Shown: piece after piece, positions 1-8,343 of the stretch | How positions within the stretch are numbered: position 1 is the stretch's first letter | How the letters are laid out: each line of letters starts with the position of its first letter | Source of the DNA: Deltaproteobacteria bacterium | Lineage (GTDB): Bacteria; Bdellovibrionota_B; Oligoflexia; Oligoflexales; Bog-1112 | Direction of reading: 5' to 3' | DNA: 64,000 bases | Assembly (NCBI GenBank): GCA_947466225.1 | Contig: CANIBL010000002.1 | Span: 1 to 64,000, forward strand | Position numbers and translations under genes: made by a program | Notes under the pieces: generated by a model | Databases searched by the model: none | Seen by the model: the letters and a program-made list of their open reading frames with translations, nothing else | What the model was told of the DNA's origin: nothing

Positions 1-192
1 TATGAAAAATTGCAATCTCTTGAGGGATTCAAATATAGAAACTCCCTGGTAGCAAAAGACGGATTTTCTGCAGGGCAATTTCGGGTGGAATCTGCAACTA
101 CCACACTGGAGAGCGACATTCGGAAAATTATATCAGACTTGATTGCCCATTCCGATATTCACATTTTGGACTCCATCGAGAAACCCACATGA
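1..192 (+). CDS. fliH: FliH C-terminal fragment (flagellar assembly, ATPase regulator)
   Basis: The reading frame is open from the first base, so the gene begins upstream of the window; about 63 C-terminal residues are seen. The segment GQFRVESATTTLESDIRKII resembles the C-terminal domain of FliH, where a Gly-x-x-(Val/Ile)-Glu turn precedes a strand and helix that bind FliI. FliH holds the export ATPase FliI at the base of the flagellar type III export apparatus. The stop codon overlaps the fliI start in an ATGA, which implies translational coupling and supports the assignment. The fragment is too short for certainty on sequence alone; context carries much of the call. Confidence 0.72.
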   Translation, partial: YEKLQSLEGFKYRNSLVAKDGFSAGQFRVESATTTLESDIRKIISDLIAHSDIHILDSIEKPT

Positions 193-1562
193 CCGAACCT
201 TCAGCTGCCACAAGACAAATCAAAATTTTGAGCAAAAGTGAGTGGCAAACCAAATTAAAGAGCATTGCATGGAATCCCAGCGGTAAAGTGTTGGACATTG
301 TGGGAACTCGTATTGAGGCTGTAATGCCCAACAGTCGATTGTCGATGTTGGCCCGGCTCGAGTCCCCCATGCACCCCGATGAGGGGGTCTTAGCGGAGGT
401 GGTGGGTTTTCGAGGCGGGCGTGCATTGTTGCTGCCCTATGGAGATTTAGCCGGTATTGCCCCGGGGGCGCAGATTACACCCAAGCACATGTACGACAAA
501 ATCCCGGTGGGGAATTTCCTCTTGGGCCATGTGATCAGCCCTTTTATGGAGGATATCTCCGGCAAAAAACTTCCGATCCCCCCTGGATGTGCCCATGAGT
601 TCTTGCATCGGTTGGCCCCTAACCCCTTGGAGAGAGAAAAAATCAGTCAACCGCTGGTGCTGGGGATTCGTTCGTTAGATGGGTTACTCACCATGGGGCA
701 GGGGCAGCGGATCGGCATCATGGCAGGTTCTGGTGTAGGAAAAAGCGTCCTGTTGGGGCGCATCGCTAAAGAGAGCGCCGCTGATATCAATGTGATCGGG
801 CTGATTGGAGAACGGGGCCGTGAGGTACGGCAGTTCTTGGATAATGAACTGGGGCCAGAAGGGCTGCGCAAGTCTGTTGTGGTGGTGATTACGAGTGATC
901 AATCCCCGCTTATGAAAATCCGCGGAGCGAAAGTAGTAACCACAATCGCGGAGTATTTTGCTTCCCAAGGGAAAAAAGTTTTGTTGATGCTCGATAGTTT
1001 AACCCGAGTGGCACAGGCCCAACGGGAAATCGGATTGGCGGTGGGGGAGCCGCCCACAAGTAAAGGCTATCCGCCTAGCGTATATGCCTTGTTACCTCGG
1101 TTGCTGGAGCGATGTGGGCCACAGCCGCATGGACATGGGAGTATCAGTGGTATTTATACGGTGTTGGTAGATGGAGATGATTTCAATGATCCGATGCCCG
1201 ATGCCATCCGATCGATTTTGGATGGGCATATCAATTTGTCTCGTGACCTTGCGGCCAAAGGGCATTTTCCTGCGATTGAAGTACTGACCAGTGTGAGCCG
1301 GGTGATGCAGCAAATTGTTTCTCCCGAGCATTTGAAACTGGCGCAAAGAATTAAGTCGTTGATGAGTGAGTATCGAAAAAATTACGATTTTATTCAATTC
1401 GGCTCCTATCAGCCAGGAACAAACCCATTATTAGACCAAGCCATTTTGCTCATGGGAAAGATCGAAGCCTATTTGCATCAAGATTTGGGAGACTCTTCCA
1501 ATTTTTCGCAAACACTAGAAAAGATGATCCAGATTTTTACCCCTGAGAGTGCAACAGAATGA
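189..1562 (+). CDS. fliI: Flagellar export ATPase FliI
   Basis: 457 residues, the usual FliI length. It is the hexameric ATPase of the flagellar type III export apparatus at the cytoplasmic face, where it hydrolyses ATP to unload substrates from chaperones. A Walker A loop AGSGVGKS lies at residues 179-186, the family motif LIGERGREV at 205-213 and a Walker B strand LLMLDS at 265-270. The stretch SKGYPPSVYALLPRLLERCG (about 291-310) is typical of the F1-beta-like FliI/YscN family. It overlaps fliH by four bases at the start and fliJ by four at the end, as in a flagellar operon. FliI is preferred over the virulence paralogue SctN because FliJ- and MotE-like genes follow. Confidence 0.95.
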   Translation: MTEPSAATRQIKILSKSEWQTKLKSIAWNPSGKVLDIVGTRIEAVMPNSRLSMLARLESPMHPDEGVLAEVVGFRGGRALLLPYGDLAGIAPGAQITPKHMYDKIPVGNFLLGHVISPFMEDISGKKLPIPPGCAHEFLHRLAPNPLEREKISQPLVLGIRSLDGLLTMGQGQRIGIMAGSGVGKSVLLGRIAKESAADINVIGLIGERGREVRQFLDNELGPEGLRKSVVVVITSDQSPLMKIRGAKVVTTIAEYFASQGKKVLLMLDSLTRVAQAQREIGLAVGEPPTSKGYPPSVYALLPRLLERCGPQPHGHGSISGIYTVLVDGDDFNDPMPDAIRSILDGHINLSRDLAAKGHFPAIEVLTSVSRVMQQIVSPEHLKLAQRIKSLMSEYRKNYDFIQFGSYQPGTNPLLDQAILLMGKIEAYLHQDLGDSSNFSQTLEKMIQIFTPESATE

Positions 1563-2017
1563 AAGCGCAACAAGAAAAAATCAAACGGTTGCAACCCATC
1601 ATGGAATTTAAGCAGCTGCTGATTCGCGAGTCAGCACAAATTCTTGTTTTGTTGCAAGAAGAAAAAACCCGCATTGAAAGAGAAATTCAGCATAGCCAAC
1701 AAACTTATATGGCAGGGATTGAGACCTTGAATCAGGCTCGTACCCATGCCACGCGGCCTTCTCTCAAATTGCTAGAAAACAGCTTGGATTATAGCAAAGA
1801 GAAATGGGTGGCTCTCTTTAAGAGCAGCAAAGAAGTAAGTCGGAAAATCAAAGCGCAAATGGAGGTGTTGCTAGAAAGCCAACGAGAACTCCATGCGATT
1901 GAAAAATTACATCACACCTATCAAATGGAGTTTCGAAAATCCCTGGATCTGATGGAGCAAAAAATGTCGGATGATTTGTCGTTGCAAAAATTCCAAGCCG
2001 AAAAGGAGGGGTTGTAA
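1559..2017 (+). CDS. fliJ: Flagellar export protein FliJ
   Basis: 152 residues, almost wholly predicted antiparallel coiled coil rich in Glu, Lys and Gln, as in FliJ, the stalk that sits in the FliI ring and links it to FlhA. Sequence identity in FliJ is always low, so the call rests on length, helical character and its place directly after fliI, sharing the ATGA junction. It is followed after two bases by the MotE-like gene. Confidence 0.82.
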   Translation: MKAQQEKIKRLQPIMEFKQLLIRESAQILVLLQEEKTRIEREIQHSQQTYMAGIETLNQARTHATRPSLKLLENSLDYSKEKWVALFKSSKEVSRKIKAQMEVLLESQRELHAIEKLHHTYQMEFRKSLDLMEQKMSDDLSLQKFQAEKEGL

Positions 2018-2019
2018 CC

Positions 2020-2775
2020 ATGCCAACTCAATGGAAGCGCTGGATTCCCTGGATCCTCTTGATCAAAGTGGGGGTGTTGGGCTTCTTGTTGTATGAATAT
2101 CGACGGGGTCGTATGCAGGGAGAACTCGAAGCATTGGCTGTGGAAACGAAGAAGAATGAAGAGAACAAAGAGGGTAAAAAAGGAGATAAAACGGAAGAGG
2201 AAAAATCGGAGCAATATGGATATCTGGATCATTTGATTCATCTGCCGCCCATTGAGCCCGAGAAGATGAAAAAAGAAGAGCTCGCCAAATATCTTGAAAT
2301 TGCGGACCAGGCTTATCAAAAAATCCAACTGCGATTGGAAGGGCTTAAAAGGAAAGCGGCGCAATTGGAGAAAATCGAAAAGACTATTGATGAAAAGTTG
2401 AAAAAAGTAGAGGAGGAACGAGCTTTTCTTGCCCAAACCTTGCAGAAAGAAAAGGAGCTACAAAAAGACAGAGCTGTCGGGCTGCTGTCGTTTTACGAAA
2501 AAATGGAGCCCAAAAAAGCGGGCCCTCTCATAGAGAAGATGGATAAAGATTTGGTGGTGACCTTGTTTCAAAAGCTGAAGAAAAAACAGGTAACTGCAAT
2601 ATTGGAGAATATGAATCCACAAAAATCCGTCGAGCTTACCGAGTATTTCGGTCGCGTAGGGTCTGCTAGAGAATATGATTTATTGAAGGAAATGAATGTT
2701 TCATTGCGCGAGGCATTTGGCGAATGTAAGGGGCTTTCAAGCACCGCAGGAGTAACTGTGCCCGTGGGCAAGTAA
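2020..2775 (+). CDS. MotE-like flagellar protein (MgtE N-terminal-type domain)
   Basis: 251 residues. One N-terminal membrane helix (about 9-26) is followed by a charged, lysine/glutamate-rich linker and a coiled coil (about 85-155). The C-terminal domain (about 157-215) contains MEPKKAGPLIEKMDKDLV and ILENMNPQKSVELTEYF, the repeated helical pattern of the MgtE intracellular N domain used by the flagellar chaperone MotE. MotE-type proteins are periplasmic partners of MotC and stator assembly in alpha-proteobacteria, and similar genes end fliI-fliJ operons in many other groups. The role here is inferred from domain and operon position. Confidence 0.8.
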   Translation: MPTQWKRWIPWILLIKVGVLGFLLYEYRRGRMQGELEALAVETKKNEENKEGKKGDKTEEEKSEQYGYLDHLIHLPPIEPEKMKKEELAKYLEIADQAYQKIQLRLEGLKRKAAQLEKIEKTIDEKLKKVEEERAFLAQTLQKEKELQKDRAVGLLSFYEKMEPKKAGPLIEKMDKDLVVTLFQKLKKKQVTAILENMNPQKSVELTEYFGRVGSAREYDLLKEMNVSLREAFGECKGLSSTAGVTVPVGK

Positions 2776-2781
2776 CGCATC

Positions 2782-2866
2782 TGGTGGGGACGGGGAGACT
2801 TGAACTCCCACGCCTTACGGCACTAGATCCTAAGTCTAGCGTGTCTGCCAATTTCACCACGTCCCC
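2782..2866 (-). tRNA. tRNA-Leu (anticodon TAG)
   Basis: Read on the minus strand, a 7-bp acceptor stem GGGGACG/CGTCCCC closes the molecule. The anticodon stem CTAGA/TCTAG carries loop CTTAGGA with anticodon TAG. The variable arm is long (TGCCGTAAGGCG region) as in class II tRNAs, the T arm contains GTTCAAGTC, and the 3' CCA is encoded. It lies convergent to the flagellar operon. Confidence 0.97.
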
Positions 2867-2926
2867 GACGCGAATATCCTATTTCGCATAGCCATACGCG
2901 GCTGTCAAGGAAGGATTGGAAGCATT

Positions 2927-2955
2927 TTGACAGGAGGCCCTACATTCTCTAGGAT
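2927..2955 (+). promoter_or_regulatory. Putative sigma-70 promoter for the lipoprotein gene at 2989
   Basis: A perfect -35 box TTGACA (2927-2932) is separated by 17 bases from TAGGAT (2950-2955), which matches four of six -10 positions. The ATG lies 33 bases beyond the -10 box. Confidence 0.5.
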
Positions 2956-2988
2956 TACCAAACAACCTTTTCCCGATAGGTCCGTATC

Positions 2989-3591
2989 ATGAAGGCATTT
3001 TTATCTCTGAGCATAGCGCTTTTTTTCCTTCCAGCGTGCGTTACGTCGGAAGCAAACCATAGCCCTGTGGCGCAAGTTGCCCCTACGGTGATGCAAGATG
3101 CGGCCTATCTCGCAGCTTATGAGGCGGCCAGTCAATCAGCTGAGATTTATGCCAATTTTGAGACCCTGATGCAGATTCGCGTCACCTACTTATCTGCGGC
3201 TTTTATGAAAGCCTATGAAAGGCGAGAAAGTGCGCTGCAGCTCGCCCCCTTTCGGGCTTTTATTGATTTGAATCAAAAAGTGGGCTTTCTCGTTTCCCTT
3301 TTTACCCCGAACGATACTGCGGATCGGTTTGCTGATGATAAATATTGGAATATGTCGCTTCAGGTGGGAGGGATTCTCTACAAGCGAACCTTAACCTTGC
3401 CGCAGCGAGAAAAAATGCGGCTACAGGGTTTCTTTCCCCATATTTCGCCTTGGTCGAAAGAGTTTCTTGTGCTTTTTGTACCAGAAGCGCCGGGGGCTAT
3501 TTCTCATGCAAGCAGTGCGCCTATGCGTGTTTCGGTGCATCATCCTCAAGCAGGGGTGGTGTTGACATGGGAGCATGATGCTCAGCCGTAA
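2989..3591 (+). CDS. Predicted lipoprotein, function unknown
   Basis: 200 residues. A lipoprotein signal peptide ends in the lipobox LPAC with the acylated Cys at residue 17. The mature part is mixed, Ala-rich at first (AAYLAAYEAASQSAEIYANF) and without a recognised domain. Ser/Ala at +2 to +4 would favour outer-membrane sorting by Lol rules. It is a single gene with its own promoter-like sequence, convergent with the barrel gene at 3654-4340. No function can be given. Confidence 0.8.
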   Translation: MKAFLSLSIALFFLPACVTSEANHSPVAQVAPTVMQDAAYLAAYEAASQSAEIYANFETLMQIRVTYLSAAFMKAYERRESALQLAPFRAFIDLNQKVGFLVSLFTPNDTADRFADDKYWNMSLQVGGILYKRTLTLPQREKMRLQGFFPHISPWSKEFLVLFVPEAPGAISHASSAPMRVSVHHPQAGVVLTWEHDAQP

Positions 3592-3608
3592 TTTTTTTAT
3601 TTCAAATA

Positions 3609-3646
3609 ATTCCAAAGGAGAGAGGAAAAGCCCTCTCCTTTGGAAT
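3609..3646. terminator. Long inverted repeat between convergent genes (possible bidirectional terminator)
   Basis: Perfect 14-bp arms (3609-3622 and 3633-3646) around a 10-base loop. A T-run precedes and an A-run follows on the + strand, so they extend the stem rather than forming a U-tract after it on either strand. Its place between two convergent stop codons suggests termination or 3'-end protection, but it is not a textbook intrinsic terminator. Confidence 0.5.
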
Positions 3647-3653
3647 AAAAAAA

Positions 3654-4340
3654 TTACAAATAAAACCGAATGCCTACATCTGCCGAGAATACGTTAAAGT
3701 GCTCATCTCGATCTACAGCGAAGGCTTGCCCATCGCCTTTTACATCGTTGATGCTAAGCAAAAAGTGGTTCCATTGGACTCCGCCTGTAACTGCCGCACC
3801 GGAGGAGAGAGGGAAGAGGACTTCGAAGGCGCCTTGTAGCAAGGTTCCCATGTGCCCCTTGGCTTTGTATCCATTGTCTCGCCAGGTATAGTCTGCATTG
3901 AACAACCCAACTCCAACTTTCCATACGCCAAATAGGTGATTACCCAAGGAGTAGCCGTATCCAACGCGTAACATTGCCCCATAGTTGGCGCGTACATCCG
4001 CTCTTGAGTATCCAAACTCCCCGCCAAGGAGGGAGAAGTCAACATCGAGCAAGGACCAGGTTGAGAGTACTTTGTTGTAGCCCAACTTGGGATTTAGCAA
4101 GTACGCCGATCTAGCGCCACTTTGTCCAGCCGATTGAGATTGGCCGATACCGAGGTTGAAGCCGGCATAAACCTTGGAGCGAATTTTGGCTGTCGGGCCC
4201 TCTGCTGGTTCTTTTTCATACAACTCAGGGCTGCTCGGCGGCGTGTAGGTGTCACCCGAAAAAGCCGCACCTGATAGGGTTAATGCGCTGAGATACGCGC
4301 AACTTGCTAATAATACAGAGGAAAATTTGGTCTTACGCAT
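3654..4340 (-). CDS. Predicted outer-membrane beta-barrel protein
   Basis: 228 residues from an ATG with a good ribosome binding site (AGGAG) upstream; the frame is open further upstream but only this start gives a clean Sec signal peptide (residues 1 to about 28, ending LSGAAFS). The mature part alternates polar and hydrophobic residues in strands such as VYAGFNLGIG and MLRVGYGYSLG and ends VGIRFYL, the kind of C-terminal strand read by the BAM machinery. It resembles small OmpW/OmpA-like barrels, but no family is certain. It is read toward the lipoprotein gene and diverges from the small basic gene at 4473. Confidence 0.72.
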   Translation of the reverse strand: MRKTKFSSVLLASCAYLSALTLSGAAFSGDTYTPPSSPELYEKEPAEGPTAKIRSKVYAGFNLGIGQSQSAGQSGARSAYLLNPKLGYNKVLSTWSLLDVDFSLLGGEFGYSRADVRANYGAMLRVGYGYSLGNHLFGVWKVGVGLFNADYTWRDNGYKAKGHMGTLLQGAFEVLFPLSSGAAVTGGVQWNHFLLSINDVKGDGQAFAVDRDEHFNVFSADVGIRFYL

Positions 4341-4472
4341 AAATAACGCTCCTGTATAGGTTGTGGCAAAGAAAAACAACTCTTGCCTTCCCTGCGGTAT
4401 TACCATATAATCGCCGACTGAAAAAAGACATATTCTGTTGCAATGATGCGGCATTTTCTAACGGGTGCGACA

Positions 4473-4640
4473 ATGGCTTCTCCTACGAAAAAAGTAAAAG
4501 TTCGACGCAAGATTAACAATGCACGACGCGCACGCGTTCGTAAAAACTGGGACCGTACCCACGGTTCTACTGCCAAAGATCTTCCTTTGAATCGCCCCAA
4601 TGCGAACGAGCGTGCGATGAAAGCAGCCCTAAAGGCCTAA
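4473..4640 (+). CDS. Small basic protein, unknown (55 aa)
   Basis: 55 residues, with about one third Lys and Arg (KKVKVRRKINNARRARVRKN), an expected pI above 11 and a less charged tail. Composition suggests nucleic-acid or ribosome binding; a weak resemblance to short basic proteins of delta-proteobacteria starting MASP-KK is noted from memory only. An upstream in-frame ATG at 4443 would add ten residues, but the internal ATG gives the more natural N-terminus. It lies 24 bases before plsC in the same direction, so the two may be co-transcribed. Confidence 0.6.
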   Translation: MASPTKKVKVRRKINNARRARVRKNWDRTHGSTAKDLPLNRPNANERAMKAALKA

Positions 4641-4664
4641 CAAACCCATCTATGGGGTGACGAG

Positions 4665-5390
4665 ATGCTAGCGATCCTCAAGTCCTTGTGGTTGATTTGT
4701 CTGGTTGTCACGCTCACATTGGGTTGTTGCTTCATCATTCTGCTTCTGCGGATCTACGCCTGGTTGCGTGGCGTACCGCCCTACCAAGACCTAGGCCATG
4801 AAATTGGCGTTTTCTGGGGGCGGGTTATCTTTGCCTGTACTCCAGGCTGGTCTCTCGATATCTACGGGCAAGAAAATATTCCGACGACAAAAGGCGCTTT
4901 TGTCATCGCCTCCAATCATGAGAGTGCGGTGGACATTTTCTCTATTTTTGCGTTGGGGCTGCAGTTTCGGTGGTTGGGAAAAGAGTCTATGTTTCGGGTG
5001 CCTGCCATCGGGGCTGCGATGCAACATAATGGATATATTCCCATCCGACGGGGCGATAAAGAGAGCCACAAGCGTGCACTAGCTCAATGCGATGCCTATC
5101 TGCGCGCGGGCACGCCGATCTTGTTTTTTCCGGAAGGCACGCGTTCGACCACCGGACACATCGGGCCGTTTAAGATTGGGGCTTTTAAGCTCGCCAAAGA
5201 AAACACCGTGCCCATTCTGCCTGTCGTCCTAAAAGGGGCGGGTAAGCTTCTCAAAAAGAAAAGCTGGCTCCCCCAATCTGCCTTGCTTCAAATTCATATT
5301 TTACCGCCGATGCTCTCCTCAGAATCTGAATCTATCGATCAATTTATGGAGCGAGTACGTATAGAAATGGTTGCCGTACATGAGTCGTAG
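4665..5390 (+). CDS. plsC: 1-acyl-sn-glycerol-3-phosphate acyltransferase
   Basis: 241 residues. It transfers an acyl chain to lysophosphatidic acid to make phosphatidic acid at the inner membrane. A hydrophobic N-terminus (about 5-33) anchors it. The acyltransferase motifs are all visible: NHESAVD at 84-90 with the catalytic His and Asp, IPIRRGD at about 125-131, FPEGTR at 155-160 and a proline-bearing VPILPVV block afterwards. Length fits PlsC. It is the second gene after the small basic gene. Confidence 0.93.
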   Translation: MLAILKSLWLICLVVTLTLGCCFIILLLRIYAWLRGVPPYQDLGHEIGVFWGRVIFACTPGWSLDIYGQENIPTTKGAFVIASNHESAVDIFSIFALGLQFRWLGKESMFRVPAIGAAMQHNGYIPIRRGDKESHKRALAQCDAYLRAGTPILFFPEGTRSTTGHIGPFKIGAFKLAKENTVPILPVVLKGAGKLLKKKSWLPQSALLQIHILPPMLSSESESIDQFMERVRIEMVAVHES

Positions 5391-5486
5391 CTGAAAGCAA
5401 GGGTTCCGTCTATTTTTTTGCGCGAAACGGGAATCTGAGTATAACGTCAATAAAGTCGACATGCACATATAGAGTTCCGCCAAAAC

Positions 5487-8318
5487 CTACAACTCTGGCT
5501 TACACACAGCCCGATAGTCACAAAACGTACAAGCATCTGATGGTGTTGGAGCAAAATTTTCTGTACCAGCCATAAGAGAGCGCACGCGCTCTTGCCAGGT
5601 TTTTTGTAGCTTTTCCACGCTTTCTTCCAAATCTGGAGCGGTACGTTTGCCCCATGGGGTCCCTTTGGCTCGGTGTCCTACACCTCGCACATCCCACAAG
5701 CCTTCTAAGATGGACCAGTACCCCACAATGCCATCCAGCATTTTACCTGAGCCCGTATCTGTCGCTTGCATATCCAGTACCCAGGCATAGAGAAGTAGCT
5801 GGGGGACCCACCATGTGCCTTCTTTTGCGGGATGACGTTTTTTCCGCTTGTAGTCTGTGAGGATATAACCGGAGGCGCCTCGTTTTACATGGTCCATTAC
5901 ACCGGTCAGAGAAATCGGAAACTCTCGTTGGTCTTCCAATAAAAACGAAATGGAGACTGGATGTTCCTCTTGTCCAAAGGTGGACTCGGTTTCATCCAAG
6001 GGAAATGCTGAAACCAAATCTGTGCCAGAGGGAGCAAAAAATTGTCGACAATGTGCGGCAAATCGAGGCCAAGCAAAAATCCGAAGATGTTCCCCCAAGG
6101 GGGTATGGGCAAGTGGAATTGGGGAGAGGTGCTCGGATAGTTGCCATAACCGATCACATACATACTCGTGAAATTCGGTCTCCGGAATGCGCGTTGCAAA
6201 AGGAGAAAGTATGGAAACACCCTCTACCAGCCCTGTATAGAACCCTTCGAACACACGATGGAGCCAAAGGCCTTCTGCTTGCGTTTCTCGGTCGACGAAA
6301 AGCCAGTTCTTCTTGACGCCCAACTTGTGCAACAAGAAGCGATAGGGGCATGTGAGGAAAAGCTCAAGGGTGGTAGAAGAAAAGTGATTCAAGAGTTTTT
6401 CCCGTGCCTCCAGGGGAAGTTGTCCTTTTTCTTTTCCATGATCATCGGGGATTCCCATCGCTTCCATTTGATCGCTGGGGATGACGGATAGAACGATTGT
6501 GGGGGTAGACTTGGCTTCTCCAGCCCATTGTTCGATGAACCGAGACCGTACCACCGGTTGTTGAAAACACTTTTCTGGATATGACAAGCAGAGGTGCGGT
6601 GTCTCTCGACAAAGCAGCTGAAAGGTAGTGTCTTCCATGGCCTCGATATAGGACCATCCTGCAAGTCCTCCCATGCGCTTCATCCAATCAGGTATCAGTC
6701 GATCCGTGGGGAGGGATTTGGGAAATAGTCCTTCAATGCACCCCACCAAAATTACGCGATCAAAGGGGACCAGGCGAGACTCTTGCAGCCGGAGGATCTG
6801 AACGCCTTCCAAGGGAAATCCGACGCTGCGTGCTTGTTGCGGTAAGAGGGATTCTTCCAAGAGAGAGAGAAATTCTCGTAGAGAATAGCTGGTAGAAAAA
6901 AGGGATCCCATATGATCGAGGTGATAAAAAAAGGTCTCTACTACCTGTCGACTGGATTTATCCAAGTCGGAGCGTAAGGAGCCTTTGCGCTGAAAGGTCT
7001 CGACTCGTTCCGATAAAAATGTGCGCCAAGCAGGTAAGGTGCGTCTGCCGCCAACTGTGCAGGCATCAAGGTCTGCAAACACAGCCAGCAACCATATAGA
7101 CTCCCGCTGATCCGGGGTTTGCTGCGCGCTTTCTCGTAGGGCGTCGCAGGTGCTGTGAGCCGCAAACAAGGTACACAATGCATCTTGGGGCAGAGAAATT
7201 CCGGTTTGATGCTGGGTCCAGGTTTGGGTAAGGGGATGCAAACACCAAGCAAAAAAAGCGGGGAGTGTATCGATTTCCGTCAAGCACTGAATCCAGGTGT
7301 GGAGCCAGCGCCCCAAGTGGGTGCTGATCAAGGGAGTGGGAATCGACAAGTTAATTTGAAGAGAGCTGCTCTGAAACATCGAACTCACAACAGAGGCATA
7401 GGGCCCTTCTGACGGTAGAAGCACAGCAATACGAGCGGCGGCTGTGCCTTCATTGATCCACTGAGACACCCGGTCCAAGGCGCCCTGAATCTCTGCGTAG
7501 AGAGTGGGATATTGGTAGACCTCAATGGCTTTTGTGGTTTCGAGCGATGGTCTTTCGACAGCAACAGGTGCATGGGTTAACTCTTCGATGAGCTCTCGCA
7601 AGGGATTGCGTTCTCCCGTGAGAGCGGGAGGAGGGGGCAACCAGATGCAGACCTCTTTCTTGGATACCCAAGCCGAAAGCCAGGGGCTGAAGTAGCGCTT
7701 GAGAGTGGTAAACCCGAAAATATAGAGACGGTCCCATGGGGAGGCGAATTTTTCTGAGAGTAACAACTGGACTTGGGCTCTGGCATAGAGGTCAGGAAAC
7801 ATCAGCCTTTGGCGTGCCAGTTGGGTGTGTAGTTTCTGATAAACATGCTGAATTTCTTGCAATCGGGATTTGAGCACCCGAATTTGTGCTTCGGATTTAT
7901 AGACGTCTTCTACGAGGTGCGTTTCCCATTGAAGAAAAACTTCTTGTTCCTTCCCTTCCTCTTGTATATCCGAGAAGAGTTGCAGGAGTTCGTGGTGATC
8001 TCCAGTTCGTAGATGCTGGTAGTGTCCTTCTTGTAGCAAGCGCTGCAGCGTGAGTTCCAGTAGCCATGGATCTGCGGGTTGGTGAGGAAAGAGCGTCTCT
8101 GCGGTGAGCTCATGAAGGAACCCCTCCAAGGTCCATACTCGAGGCGGTCGCAAGGTGCCCTTTTGGGCGCTAAGCATAGCCAATAGGCTCGTGGCCAACC
8201 GTTGGGTGGGCAACACGATCCAGATGGAAGAGTAGTCTTGTGTTGGGATCGAAAGAAGCTCGTGAGCCAGGGCCTCGACGAGAAGGGGGGGGGAAACTGC
8301 GCAGCTGGTTTCCACCAT
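5487..8318 (-). CDS. AddB/RecB-family PD-(D/E)XK nuclease-helicase-like protein
   Basis: 943 residues. The N-terminal two thirds look like a degenerate UvrD-type helicase as in AddB, without a clear Walker A. The C-terminal nuclease has the catalytic signature GVMDH followed by ILTDYKRKK (Asp and Asp-x-Lys). A cysteine in FLTCPYRFLL and three near the end (C930, C933, C939) would ligate the 4Fe-4S staple of AddB-type nucleases. AddB works with AddA to resect double-strand breaks, but no addA lies in the window. The ATG start and first codons lie within a degenerate copy of the CTGCGCAG repeat, so residues ETSCAVSPP are repeat-derived. The start is 23 bases beyond the stop of the upstream barrel gene. 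Confidence 0.82.
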   Translation of the reverse strand: MVETSCAVSPPLLVEALAHELLSIPTQDYSSIWIVLPTQRLATSLLAMLSAQKGTLRPPRVWTLEGFLHELTAETLFPHQPADPWLLELTLQRLLQEGHYQHLRTGDHHELLQLFSDIQEEGKEQEVFLQWETHLVEDVYKSEAQIRVLKSRLQEIQHVYQKLHTQLARQRLMFPDLYARAQVQLLLSEKFASPWDRLYIFGFTTLKRYFSPWLSAWVSKKEVCIWLPPPPALTGERNPLRELIEELTHAPVAVERPSLETTKAIEVYQYPTLYAEIQGALDRVSQWINEGTAAARIAVLLPSEGPYASVVSSMFQSSSLQINLSIPTPLISTHLGRWLHTWIQCLTEIDTLPAFFAWCLHPLTQTWTQHQTGISLPQDALCTLFAAHSTCDALRESAQQTPDQRESIWLLAVFADLDACTVGGRRTLPAWRTFLSERVETFQRKGSLRSDLDKSSRQVVETFFYHLDHMGSLFSTSYSLREFLSLLEESLLPQQARSVGFPLEGVQILRLQESRLVPFDRVILVGCIEGLFPKSLPTDRLIPDWMKRMGGLAGWSYIEAMEDTTFQLLCRETPHLCLSYPEKCFQQPVVRSRFIEQWAGEAKSTPTIVLSVIPSDQMEAMGIPDDHGKEKGQLPLEAREKLLNHFSSTTLELFLTCPYRFLLHKLGVKKNWLFVDRETQAEGLWLHRVFEGFYTGLVEGVSILSPFATRIPETEFHEYVCDRLWQLSEHLSPIPLAHTPLGEHLRIFAWPRFAAHCRQFFAPSGTDLVSAFPLDETESTFGQEEHPVSISFLLEDQREFPISLTGVMDHVKRGASGYILTDYKRKKRHPAKEGTWWVPQLLLYAWVLDMQATDTGSGKMLDGIVGYWSILEGLWDVRGVGHRAKGTPWGKRTAPDLEESVEKLQKTWQERVRSLMAGTENFAPTPSDACTFCDYRAVCKPEL

Positions 8319-8343
8319 GGGGTCTGCGCTGGTTCCCAGTACT
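8283..8343. repeat. Degenerate CTGCGCAG-hairpin repeat forming the addB-like 5' end
   Basis: A G-run followed by GGGAAACTGCGCAGCTGGTT, and farther right CTGGTTCCCAGTA, match the end of the compound elements at 10583-10816 and 17786-18302. The ATG of the nuclease gene lies inside it. Confidence 0.6.

Noticed and set aside
4443-4472. Upstream ATG for the small basic protein
   Set aside because: It would add a hydrophobic decapeptide with no ribosome site; the internal ATG is more plausible.
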